A DNA stretch of 64,000 nt from Orthonyx spaldingii (Eukaryota; Chordata; Aves; Passeriformes; Orthonychidae), in contig VZTJ01005904.1 of NCBI GenBank assembly GCA_013397795.1, positions 940,000 to 1,003,999 on the forward strand. The letters are read 5' to 3'. Under the pieces are notes generated by a model, which was not told the DNA's origin, did not search any database, and saw only the letters and a program-made list of their open reading frames with translations. Numbering within the stretch: position 1 is the stretch's first letter; every line of letters begins with the position of its first letter. Positions 26,401 through 34,684 of the stretch are shown one piece after another. Made by a program: the position numbers and the translations under genes.

Positions 26401-27731
26401 GACTACTTGTATTTTTTCCATGCACACACTGTTTAACAACCTGACCTATAGATGAAAGCAGGGAAAGACAAGAGCAGTGTATCAGTGAAATTGGAACTTT
26501 ACACAGATAATACTTGCCAAGTCTTTCCTTAATTAAGGAAAAGGTATGAAACTGTGGAAAGCAAATCACGAAAACAAAGAAAAGACTATAAACTAGTGAT
26601 CATAAAAACTAGATTATAAATCAATTCCATGATGGCAGCCCATCCCTGCAGTCTGATGGCCTCAAACAACATACACAAAGACTACCTTCCCTTTAACATG
26701 GAAGCTGAAAAACTATGCCTAAAGCCATGGATTTGCTCTGACAGTTTTTTCTAAATGTTAGTATGTTGGTTATAAAAAACAAACTACATAGAGTCCAAGT
26801 GTTAGATCAATATCAAATAAAACACACAACTATGGTACTAACTGCAGTACTTGTCTGCTTTTCTTAGGATGCACAAATACTGTACAGTCACAACATAATG
26901 TGTGGATGTGAACATTTATCAATCCTGGGACCCACCAGTCACCAGCTGAATTCTCACACTTTTGCTTGACTGGCAGAGGACGAAGAGCTCTCACTAAAGA
27001 AAAGACCTCTGCTCCTAATCTACGCTTCGAGTTAACAAAACTCCATAAATTTCTGTAGTGAACTCTCTTTCAAAGCAAGGCTGTGAAGGCAGAGCACAGC
27101 TGTCTTCCGTTATACAGCGGCGGGTGCTTGAGGGAGAACAGTCCCTTGGACACCCCAGAGCCCGGCCAAAGCGCTGGCAGCCAGCGGCGCACTGCCGAGT
27201 GTCCGGTGCAGCCGCAAGGCTTTAACCAGACAGCGCACCGAAGCCCCATTTCCCAGCGGGAAGCGACATCACCAGCTCGGGAAGCCACGGGCCCCCTTCG
27301 CGGGTCCCCCAGGGGACCGGGGCCGACTCCCGGTGCCACCCCGGCAGGCGGGTCCCCTCCGGGGCTGGGTCGCGGCCAAGCCCAGGCCGGGGAATGCGAG
27401 GACACCGGCAGGTCACGGCAGAGCGGCGGGGCCTGTGCGTGTCCCGGCGGCTGCCGCCTGCCCCGCCCGGCACCGGCACCCACCTCCCCTCTGCCGGGGA
27501 CAGACCCGCGGCACGACCGGGAGAGGAGGCACGCACCGGCTCCTGCGACCGCTCCTCGGTGCCCTCCCTGCGGGTGTCCCGGCAGCCTGTCGCCCGCCCG
27601 GGCGCAGCGAGCCCCGGAGAGCGGCGGCGGCGGCGGCACTGACCTCTGTGCGGCGGGAGCGGGCGGGCGCGGCGCCCCAGAGCCCGCAGCAGGCAGCGCG
27701 CAGTAGCCAAGGGCGACACAAGGGCCGCCAT
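2343..27731 (-). CDS. AFG1L: AFG1L (LACE1), mitochondrial AFG1-like AAA+ ATPase, 5' part (exons 1-7)
   Basis: Seven coding exons on the minus strand (27644-27731, 20540-20763, 11999-12050, 11299-11400, 9892-10022, 4922-5021, 2343-2401) join in frame to 252 codons. Every junction has AG/GT borders and matching phase. The protein has an Arg-rich, acid-free N-terminus (residues 1-29) typical of a mitochondrial presequence, Walker A GDVGTGKT at about 119-126, Walker B LLCFDEFQ at 192-199, a sensor-1-like ATSN near 225-228 and a likely arginine finger R241 in GLQRANF. Family knowledge: AFG1 proteins are inner-membrane-associated mitochondrial ATPases involved in turnover of respiratory-chain subunits. 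Human AFG1L is about 481 residues, so roughly the C-terminal half is encoded left of position 1. The start ATG has A at -3 and G at +4. The gene diverges from SNX3, as in human. Confidence 0.96.
2402..4921 (-). other. AFG1L: AFG1L intron 6
   Basis: 2.5 kb of AT-rich intron. No coding similarity, RNA gene or clear repeat was recognised. Confidence 0.8.
4922..5021 (-). CDS. AFG1L: AFG1L exon 6, sensor-1 strand
   Basis: 100 nt between TTCTCAG and AGAAG|GTAAAA, read as VTDIADAMILKQLFENLF and then QNGVVVVATSNRPPE. The VVVVATSN strand ends in the polar residue expected at sensor 1. Reading this exon requires no indel. Confidence 0.97.
5022..9891 (-). other. AFG1L: AFG1L intron 5
   Basis: 4.9 kb AT-rich intron. 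It holds an 8-bp TTAATATA tandem array near 6847-6880 and an A-rich, CAAAA-like tract near 6905-6960. Open frames, such as 8652-8957 on the minus strand, show no family resemblance. Confidence 0.8.
6847..6880. repeat. TTAATATA octamer tandem repeat
   Basis: Three perfect and one imperfect unit of ttaatata in tandem, inside AFG1L intron 5. Confidence 0.85.
9892..10022 (-). CDS. AFG1L: AFG1L exon 5, Walker B
   Basis: 131 nt between TCTAAG and CAG|GTAAGG. It encodes IHRLKQSLPKRKAGF, then AKSYDPIAPVAEEIS, and ends with LLCFDEFQ. The DE pair (D196, E197) is the Walker B Mg2+ and catalytic-base pair of AAA+ ATPases. Confidence 0.97.
10023..11298 (-). other. AFG1L: AFG1L intron 4
   Basis: 1.3 kb AT-rich intron with nothing recognisable inside. 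Confidence 0.8.
11299..11400 (-). CDS. AFG1L: AFG1L exon 4, P-loop GTGKT
   Basis: 102 nt. With the base carried over from exon 3 it reads GTGKTMVMDMFY and continues to HFHGFMLDVHQ, ending A|GTAAGTG. The Walker A Lys (K125) and Thr (T126) are intact, so ATP binding should be preserved. Confidence 0.96.
11401..11998 (-). other. AFG1L: AFG1L intron 3
   Basis: 0.6 kb intron that interrupts the Walker A glycine codon. No internal feature seen. Confidence 0.85.
11999..12050 (-). CDS. AFG1L: AFG1L exon 3, first half of the Walker A motif
   Basis: A 52-nt exon between TTGCAG and G|GTAAGT, encoding LFTKTKPPKGLYVYGDV plus the first base of the next Gly codon. It carries the leading GDV of the P-loop. 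The P-loop is completed by exon 4. Confidence 0.96.
12051..20539 (-). other. AFG1L: AFG1L intron 2
   Basis: 8.5 kb AT-rich intron. The longest open frame, 18408-18995 on the plus strand (195 residues), has no recognisable domain and is treated as chance. There are small homopolymer and (TG) runs, for example near 15637-15652, and nothing else I can name. Confidence 0.75.
20540..20763 (-). CDS. AFG1L: AFG1L exon 2
   Basis: 224 nt between a TTTTACAG acceptor and a GAAG|GTGAGG donor, encoding residues 31-104. It contains the motif GPLEHYDFLIK and the segment QKLHESLKGYSID, which match the N-terminal region of vertebrate AFG1L ahead of the ATPase core. The exon ends in phase 0. Confidence 0.95.
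21700..22640 (+). mobile_element. Decayed CR1-like LINE, reverse-transcriptase region
   Basis: Several segments in order resemble the CR1 ORF2. Near 21750-21810 the sequence reads, through decay, like the RT stretch N-Y-R-x-I ... I-L-E-Q. Near 22350-22420 the stretch with gggctacactggatcacaaa parallels the CR1 text preceding the C-terminal domain. Near 22545-22565 ggaatagtctgccctggaag parallels the WN-x-LP segment. It is full of stops and gaps and antisense to AFG1L. The boundaries are approximate and the call is from memory of the family. Confidence 0.5.
23186..23291 (-). mobile_element. CR1 retrotransposon 3' end
   Basis: Contains the familiar avian CR1 tail in reverse orientation: acggcttgggctggaaggga, a run through the atccaacactcctgccatgg block, then gggacaccttccactacacc and aggttgctca. 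Only the 3' end is present, the usual 5'-truncated state. Confidence 0.85.
23484..23503. repeat. (AAAAT)n short tandem repeat
   Basis: About three to four units of aaaat or aaaataa type in AFG1L intron 1. Confidence 0.6.
27644..27731 (-). CDS. AFG1L: AFG1L exon 1 (coding part), mitochondrial presequence
   Basis: ATG at 27731-27729 opens 29 codons plus one base, ending at a CAGAG|GTCAGT donor. The peptide starts MAALVSPLATARCLL and holds seven Arg and no Asp or Glu, as expected of a mitochondrial targeting sequence. Phase 1 matches the exon 2 acceptor, and the split codon reads Val. It lies inside a CpG island. It is shorter than the human N-terminus as I remember it. Exon 1 is the least conserved exon of this family, so the call rests on phase, position and composition. 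Confidence 0.85.
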
Positions 27732-27734
27732 CTT
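27723..27734 (-). promoter_or_regulatory. AFG1L: YY1-type motif overlapping the AFG1L start codon
   Basis: On the minus strand the sequence is AAGATGGCGGCC, a canonical YY1 consensus whose ATG is the initiation codon. YY1 sites placed at or just after the transcription start are known for many nuclear genes of mitochondrial proteins. Function here is inferred. Confidence 0.6.
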
Positions 27735-27773
27735 CCCGGCCCGGGAGCGGCGGCGGCCAGGGCGCGGGGCGCG

Positions 27774-27790
27774 CTGGGAAATGGAGTCCC
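27774..27790 (-). promoter_or_regulatory. AFG1L: ZNF143/SBS-like motif upstream of AFG1L
   Basis: CTGGGAAATGGAGTCCC on the plus strand resembles the reverse ZNF143 (STAF) binding consensus CTGGGAATTGTAGT. It lies about 43 bp upstream of the AFG1L ATG within the CpG island. There are two mismatches in the core, so this is tentative. Confidence 0.4.
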
Positions 27791-27851
27791 GTGGAGCTGT
27801 GAGGGAGCCCGGGCATGGGCGGTGCTGGGCGAGCCGCTCCCGCCTGGGTCA

Positions 27852-28560
27852 CGGAATCACAGAGTTGATGAGATTGGCAAAAACCTCCGAAATTATCGAG
27901 TCCAACCTATGACCTAATACCATCATGTCGACTAGGCCATGGCTCTAAGTGTCATGTCCAGTCTTTCTTAAAAGCCTCCAGGGACGGTGACTCCACCACC
28001 TCCCTCGGCACCCTGTTCCAATATCTAACCACCATTTCTGTGGAGAAATTCCTCCTGATGTCCAACCTAAACCTCTCCTGGCGCAGCTTGAGGCTGTGTC
28101 CTCTCATCCTGTCACTGGTTGCCTGGGAGAAGAGACTGACCCCACCTGGCTGCACCCTCCTTTCAGGCAGTTATAGAAAGCAATAAGGTCACCCTGAGCC
28201 TCTCTTTCTCCAGGCTAAACAACCCCAGCTCCCTCAGCCGCTCCTCACAGGACTTGTGCTCCAGACCCTCCACCAGCTTCATTGCCTTTCTCTGGACTCG
28301 TTCTAGCCCCTCAATGTCCTTCTTGTAGTGAGGGGTGCAAAACCGAGCACAGGATTTGAGGTGCAGCATCACCAGTGCTGAGTACAGGGAGACAATCACC
28401 GCTCTGATCCTGCTGCCCACACTATTGCTGATACAGCCCAGCATGCCATTGTTCTTCTTGGCCACCTGGGCACACACCGGCTCATGTTGAGCTGCTGTCG
28501 ACCAGCACCCCCAGGTCTTTTGCTGGTCCCTGGCTCCTTCCCCCTCTCTTTGTCCCCCAA
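27852..28560 (-). mobile_element. CR1 LINE fragment with ORF2 C-terminus, minus strand
   Basis: On the minus strand the translation gives a CR1 ORF2 C-terminal region: ISNSVGSRIRAVIVSLYSAL, then HYKKDIEGLERVQRKAMKLV, RLRELGLFSLEKERL, and after frame changes RFRLDIRRNFSTEMVVRYWN and PREVVESPSLEAFK. At least two indels (around 28145-28200) break the frame. The terminal CR1 3' tail begins at 27852. The 5' boundary is unclear and may run to about 28640. It ends about 120 bp upstream of the AFG1L start codon. Confidence 0.88.
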
Positions 28561-28727
28561 ACTGTGCAGCAGGGTGTGAGGGAGCCCCTGAGGAGCCCAC
28601 CTGCCTGCCTGCCCCAGGGCCGCACTCCCCACACAGCCACTCCAGCCATTCAGTACAAATCCACTTTCCAGACCCACCTAGAGCCTCACACAACACCTTA
28701 CTGCCCTACCCATGCACTCCAGTTTCC

Positions 28728-28950
28728 AAACAACTTCCTTGTCCACCTCAACACAAGGAAGAGCTTCTTTACACTGAGGATGGCAGAGCACTGGAACAGG
28801 CTGCCCAGCAAGGTTGTGGATTCTGCTGGTCTAGAGATATTCAAAACCCACCTGGGCGTGTTCCTGTGTCACCTGCTCTAGGTGACCTTAGCAGGGACTA
28901 GATGATCTCCAGAGGTCCCTTCCAACCCTAACTATTCTGTGATTCTGTAA
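28728..28950 (+). mobile_element. CR1 LINE 3' fragment, plus strand
   Basis: Encodes NTRKSFFTLRMAEHWNRLP, then KVVDSAGLEIFKTHLG and a stop, followed by the typical 3' UTR (gatgatctccagaggtccct, ending attctgtgattctgtaa). Its orientation is opposite to the neighbouring copy at 27852-28560, giving a tail-out inverted pair. Confidence 0.92.
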
Positions 28951-31900
28951 TTTGTATCATGCTGCACCATGCCTGTACTGGGTGCCACAGCTGTCATCAG
29001 GGAGTTTTGGCAACTGAATTTGTATTTGTTGATCATTTCTATCTTGTGCTATTTGCTTTTGTATCTAAAAACATGGACCATAAAATACTAAGGACAGATA
29101 TTTGTAAAATATTAAGGACAAATATCCCTGGCCAGAGTTACAACCTATCTGCACATCAGCAGTATCAGTTTTATGTCTATCAGTACCACCTTTATGCCTA
29201 TGAATATATACATAAAATGCAACAACAAGATATGTTAACATAAAACCAGATTTCTCTGGAGATAATTCAAACCCTAGAGGCTGATTTAGTCTCGGTGTCT
29301 GCTTAGCACATGGTAAACCTTGTCTTTGGTATCAGTTCAGATACCCACATGGGATTCCCGAGAACTCCTCGGAAGAATGCTGACCTTCTTCCTCCTTTGG
29401 TTGGCACCTGACTGCCTTAATGAAGCATCTCCACTGCAACTACAAAGTTCTTTTGACAGAAAGGCACAATACAAAAAGCCTGCACTCCAAGGGAAGGGCA
29501 CTGGCACTCGGGAACCACTATCCATAACACTCACCTGTTCATTGGCCAGCCTGTCATTCCTGTTAGACATGCACCCAGAGGTCAGGATGGGGCTTCAGGA
29601 GATGCTGCCTGCAGAGTGCATTGTGCAAGAAATAGACAACAAAGTGTCTATTCCTGGTAAAGCACAAAGGAAGTGCTTCAGCTGACTTTTGGGTTTGCAA
29701 CATCAGAATTCCTATATCTTATTCAAGCATTAAATTTCTGTGCAACATGAGAAAGCAAGCAAGTAGTTTTCATAGACTATCAGTGAACTTTTTTTTTTTA
29801 CAAAAGTATTGGAAAATGTTGCTTTAGGGAACTACAGAATAGCTTGCAAACAAAAGTTGATTATATCCTGAATAGTATTGCTAATTCTAAAAATAATGTT
29901 TATGATCTTGAAAATATTAGCAGTGATTGAAGTTACACTCTCACGTTCAGCTGTTCAAAATACGTAGTTGCTCCAGACGCATCTTCAGCGCTACATACCT
30001 AATTAAGTAGTGAATTAAAGTGCCTATTTATCACATCCTAAAAGAGCTGTTTTCAGTGCATTTTCTTTCATCATTCCTCTATTGGGCATTTATTGGTTTT
30101 GACTCATTCCAGCATATTGTAGCTATCAACACCTGTGCCCATTTAGGAATGAATTCCAGCACAAATCATAGTGAGTTGAATAGACATCTCAAAGATGCAT
30201 CACAATTGTTGCAATATATTTAGAAACTCAAACAAGGAAACAAACAAATTCTGTAAAAGTGATTTAAATAACAAATAAGTTATCTTTATAAACAGCTTAT
30301 CTCCTTGAGAACAAAGAATAAACAAGGGAACAAGAGCTGGGTTTTCTTCCATTATTAACTCAGATCACAATATGAATGGGTGAAATGTCAAGAATAATTG
30401 GAGAAAATGATAGTATAATCTTCAGCAAAAACATCTGATTTATTTAAATTGTCACTGTTTTTTTCTTAACCTTGCTATGCAAGGCAGCATAGAAAAACTT
30501 CTCATTTGGATCTATTAGGACATCTTCTACCTAAATGAATAAACCCTCTGCAATGCTATGAACCTCCTATATAATGGCCAACTGAAATGCCACCATGCAC
30601 TGGATGGCACATCCCAGGAACTCACTGTCCTTTGGCTATAATCACATGACAAACCCAAGTTTTGGTGTCAACCTAAACAAACAGGACTTTCAAGTACATT
30701 TCTGTAGATTGCCATGGTTAATGTCGTGTAACAGGAACAGATCCATTCTGTGGTACATTTGTACCCTTCATTCCCTGTACCTGTGCCTTTGCTCACCTTC
30801 AAAAATGTGGCATTGAAACTAAGTAGAAATTAAATTGCCACTTGTTCAACCCTGCTGCATTATTAGTCTGCCAGCTAGCCAAAAGTGGTCTGTAATAGGA
30901 ATAAAACAGGAATAAAAATGAGGGGTAAAATCAAACCACTCCAGATGTCTCTTCTGGCTTCTAGTGGTATAACTGCATGGCTTTTAGAAATCTGGATCTG
31001 CTGAACCCTATGGGGATGGATGTGTCCAAGAGTCTTTGGGTCTCTGCCAGAACCGTTCCAAGTTTCTACAGAAGGAGAGCTGGATTTACCTGACTGCAGG
31101 GCTCCAAGATATTCCCACCATGGGAAATATCTTTGGTTCCCAAACACAAAGGTACCTTTGATATAGACATTCAACCTATTCTATGAAAATGGATTTTGCA
31201 AGTAGTTTTCATCAACACAGTTTCCATCAAAAGTCATTTTCCTGGGATTATGACTTGATATTAACCTCATCTATTTTGAGACAGTCAAATAAGCTGTTAA
31301 AAATCTACATTGCTTATAAAGCTTCAGGTTAATAAAGCTGCATAAATGTTCCCAAAATTATGGACTTACAGCCATTTTCACTGAGTTGCCATCTCAGTCA
31401 GCTCAAACAGCTCAATGTGTTAGAAATTCATTGGAGTTTTTCAGCTACACAGGCACTGCTCAGTATCTCTCAGAATAGGAGTTCACAGTACATGTGTATA
31501 TATATAAAAAATGCAGCTATTACAAATTATGTTGAGAAGCTTAATATTATCTTGCAGGAAGGAGCATAATGCAGACATTCAAACACCATGTTTCAAAGCA
31601 CTGGCAGCTACTGCAGGGATCAGGAAGTCATTTTTCCACACAAGGCATTTCACAATTAGTTCAATGCCTTGTGGGTTTTGCCTTATCCTGAGTCAGCATT
31701 CCCCACAAGTTCTGACAAAATATGCCTGTGCTGTCTAAAATGTGCTAACCTGGGCACTTGTCAAAAAGGCTGGAGAGTCCTAACTGCATAATGGAGAGAT
31801 TTGGTTTCCTTTCCTGTTAAATGACTCTTCCTTTAAAAAATTAAGAAAAAAATGAAAAACTACTGGAGAAGCATTACTATACAAAACTCCAGAAGTAATC

Positions 31901-32071
31901 ATCCATTAATACTGCTTCTATGGGTCCATGCTGTGAGACTCTGGTATCCATTTTGCCACTTGAAGTTATGCCAGAAAATCTTTGGGTCATAGTTGAATAA
32001 ACAAGGTGCAATAACAAATCAGTGAGTACCTGATTGTTAAAGAATTTAGGTTCACTAGGCTTTTCACTGAT

Positions 32072-32126
32072 ATCACAGAATATGCTGACTCGGAAGGAAC
32101 CCAGAAGGATCATCGACTCCAGCTCT
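32072..32126 (-). mobile_element. Short CR1 3' tail
   Basis: atcacagaatatgctgactc followed by ggaaggaacccagaaggatc and catcgactcc is the reverse of a CR1 3' end. The same tail type is carried by the SINE at 38815-38951, so this could also be a truncated SINE tail. Confidence 0.65.
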
Positions 32127-34352
32127 AAAGGCTTGATCTAATCTTTGAACCTAAAAACACAGCTGTCCTCTCTCCCTTCAGATTTGAAATTTGGCCCAAA
32201 GTGCATGTCAGAAACAGAATTAAAAATTTCTTTTCTGAGTTTATGCTCACCTTCATGCTGAGAAAAGAACCATTCTAGCAAGAAGAAACAACTACAGATA
32301 GCATAAGTCTAGTCTCATGATCACAAAAAAAATTTGGAACATGATACAAAGTAAAATGCATTTTCTGAGGATTGGAAGGAAACAAAGGAGAGTCCTTTCC
32401 ACTGGGAAAGGACTCTGCTTTCCCCCTAGCTTCGTTCCTTCTCCTTGCCTCAACAGCCAATGTGGCATTTATGCTTTCACGTGATGTAAGGGGGGCACTA
32501 GTCATGAAGCTGGGCACATTCCCCTTTGTCTCCAAGGTCAGAGGAGTTGTATTCGGCTTCACTGGAAAAAACAAGGATGGGAGACCTCATCAAATCACTG
32601 CAACCCCTTTATATACCAATGCTGTTGACAAGTGGGCACTAAAACAGTCACTCCCTGTAGCCTCCGCAAGGCTCTCCAGCACCAGTCATCCCTGATAGGA
32701 AAAGCAGACAGAATAGTGCTGCTGAGATGGTGTGCTGTGAGAAAAGTATTCAACTTAAGCCTCACACTTAGTATTTACCCGGCATGAGAACAAATTCTTG
32801 GTTCATCACAGACTCAGCAGCTTCCCAAATGTACAGTACTGGACACTTTTTTTTTTGCTTTGAACAGATAAGGAAACCAGGCTTGGCCAGGAGACAGACA
32901 ACATATTATAGTCAAGACAACACCGGTGCTCTGTTTCTTTTCCACATTTGCAGTCAGATGTGGCAGCATAGGTTGTGTAACAAACAAAAGCTTATCCAGA
33001 TGCACATGTAATCTCAGTAGAGTTAATGAGTTTTTTCTTGCCTTGCCAGTTTAATAACTGGTGTAACTCAGGTAAAGCTCCCCTTCACTCCTGCTTTGTA
33101 AAACTCTTGTCAGCTTAATTTCTGTTTATAGTTATAATTATAAAGTGAATAGTTGGCAGCTATTAGTGGAAAGAAAGGAAGGTGCAATAGTAAGTGGGAG
33201 AAATAACACTGAAGGAGTGATGACAAGGAAATTCACAGAAAAGTTACCAAGCACACCACTGCTTATGGGGATGAACTATTTTTGAACCTTCATCTCTGAT
33301 TTCTGATTATCTTTTTATTAACACAGACAACAGCTAACTAAACTTGCCAGCTGTTAACTCTGTGTCTCTCAGATGTGATTTGTGGGCAGCCTGCCATTTT
33401 ACCTACTGCCTACACAGATTTTTGGAAAAAATATCACTGGTTTTCACACAGTCTTGTTCTACCTGGATAGTAAAGGAACATCACTAGAACTCTTTCACAA
33501 GAAAAGAAGGAAGGAAAATTATATATGCATTTAATTATTGGAGGGCTACTTTTAACAGGTATTAAAAAAATCTGGAAGTCCTCCAAGATGATAGAATAAT
33601 TTAGAAATAATAGCGGATTAATATAATTTGTATTCACTGATAGGTGAATCAAGGGGGTAAACATTGCACTACTTTGGGAAATATTTCTTTTATAGTAACA
33701 CACCACCTACATAATCAGATAATGAGAAAAAAAGACTTTATGTCTTGGAAGGGGACAGTTCTGTCAGCTCTGCTTCTCCCTTTCACTCATTCTCTTTCTT
33801 TCTCTCTCAAGTCATTTTAATAACTTACTCTGTAAACACAATTTTCCTTTCCTGTCCTTTATGAACTCTTTAGCTTTGCAAGCTATGAGGACATAAAATC
33901 TAGTCCCCTTTGTAATATTACTATTAAATGTGTATCGTTTGTTAAAATTGTCGTAAGTTTTAAAAGGTTTAAGGCTACTACAGACAACACCGTCACCTTG
34001 ATTGCAGCTTGGGTCAGTGACTTAAGACTTTGTTTTCAACACAAAGCTTTTAGTGGTATCTCCTGCAGCCTACGTTTGCACCGGGCTGACTCCTTTTGCC
34101 TAACACCTTGCATATACAGCATCTCCCACCCAGTCTTTTCATTCCCTGAAGGAGGAGGATCTGCGGGAAGAGCCTAGCCACCCCCCGTAAACCCCCCGCC
34201 ACCACCGCCGCCCGCACCGGCCCGAGGGAGCGGGCGGGCCCGACAAACCAGCTCTCCCAGCCAGCGCACCACGCCCCCAGCGCCCGCCGGAATGTGTAGT
34301 TCAGAAGGAGGGCGGCTGCGCCAGGCGTGAACGAGTGGCGTTGTTCCCGATA

Positions 34353-34370
34353 ACTACATTACCCAGCATG
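34353..34370 (+). promoter_or_regulatory. SNX3: ZNF143/SBS-like motif in the SNX3 promoter
   Basis: ACTACATTACCCAGCATG closely matches the ZNF143 (STAF) consensus ACTACAATTCCCAGCATG. It is about 150 bp upstream of the ATG. A CRE-like TTACGTCC follows at about 34373-34380, and a second half-like site in the other orientation (GGAATGTGTAGTT) lies near 34290-34302. Confidence 0.6.
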
Positions 34371-34522
34371 TCTTACGTCCGCGCGCGAGGGGCGGGCGCG
34401 GGTGCGCGTTGCCGGGCGGTCAGCTGGGCGCGGGGCGGGCGGTCGGGCGGCGCGGGTGGCGGCGGCGGCAGCGGCGCTCGGGGCTCGGTCTCTGGCTCAG
34501 GGGAGAAGGCGCCCGCTCCGCC

Positions 34523-34684
34523 ATGGCCGAGACGATCGCGGACACCCGGCGGCTGATCAGCAAGCCGCAGAACCTCAACGACGCCTACGGGCCGCCCAGC
34601 AACTTCCTGGAGATCGACGTGGGCAACCCGCAGACTGTGGGAGTGGGCCGCGGCCGCTTCACCACCTACGAGATCCGCGTCAAG
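34523..34684 (+). CDS. SNX3: SNX3 exon 1 (coding part)
   Basis: 54 codons from MAETIADTRRLISKPQNLND to the TYEIRVK end at a donor AAG|GTGAGG. ATG context gccATGg is strong. The upstream in-frame sequence in another frame (ATG at 34369) overlaps this start but is not the gene. Confidence 0.98.

Larger units (their letters stand above)
20764..27643 (-). other. AFG1L: AFG1L intron 1
   Basis: 6.9 kb intron from the CpG-island exon 1 to exon 2. It carries an old decayed CR1 copy (about 21700-22640) and a young-looking CR1 3' tail (23186-23291). The GC-rich end from about 27120 belongs to the CpG island. Confidence 0.8.
27120..27850. promoter_or_regulatory. AFG1L: CpG island covering the AFG1L promoter and exon 1
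   Basis: An abrupt rise in GC and CpG density against the AT-rich surroundings, containing the AFG1L start codon and exon 1 donor. It includes a CGG-type trinucleotide run at about 27620-27637. I see no TATA box upstream of the ATG, as is common for housekeeping genes. Open frames on both strands in this block are by-products of GC richness. Confidence 0.85.
27732..34522. other. AFG1L-SNX3 divergent intergenic region
   Basis: 6.8 kb between the two start codons. The ends are CpG-island promoter and 5' UTR sequence. Inside are an inverted pair of CR1 copies (27852-28950), a short CR1 tail (32072-32126) and AT-rich sequence from about 28960 to 34100 with no gene I can support. Confidence 0.8.

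Noticed and set aside
27070..27917. Several long overlapping open frames on both strands
   Set aside because: GC-rich CpG-island sequence has few stop codons. Only the short AFG1L exon 1 has correct phase and splice donor.
28163..28696. 177-residue open frame on the minus strand
   Set aside because: It is the decayed CR1 ORF2 C-terminus with frameshifts, not a host gene.
34335..34556. Possible upstream ORF (in-frame ATGs at 34335 and 34369) overlapping the SNX3 start
   Set aside because: It begins upstream of or within the ZNF143-type motif, probably upstream of the transcription start, and its Gly/Arg/Ala-rich translation reflects GC content.
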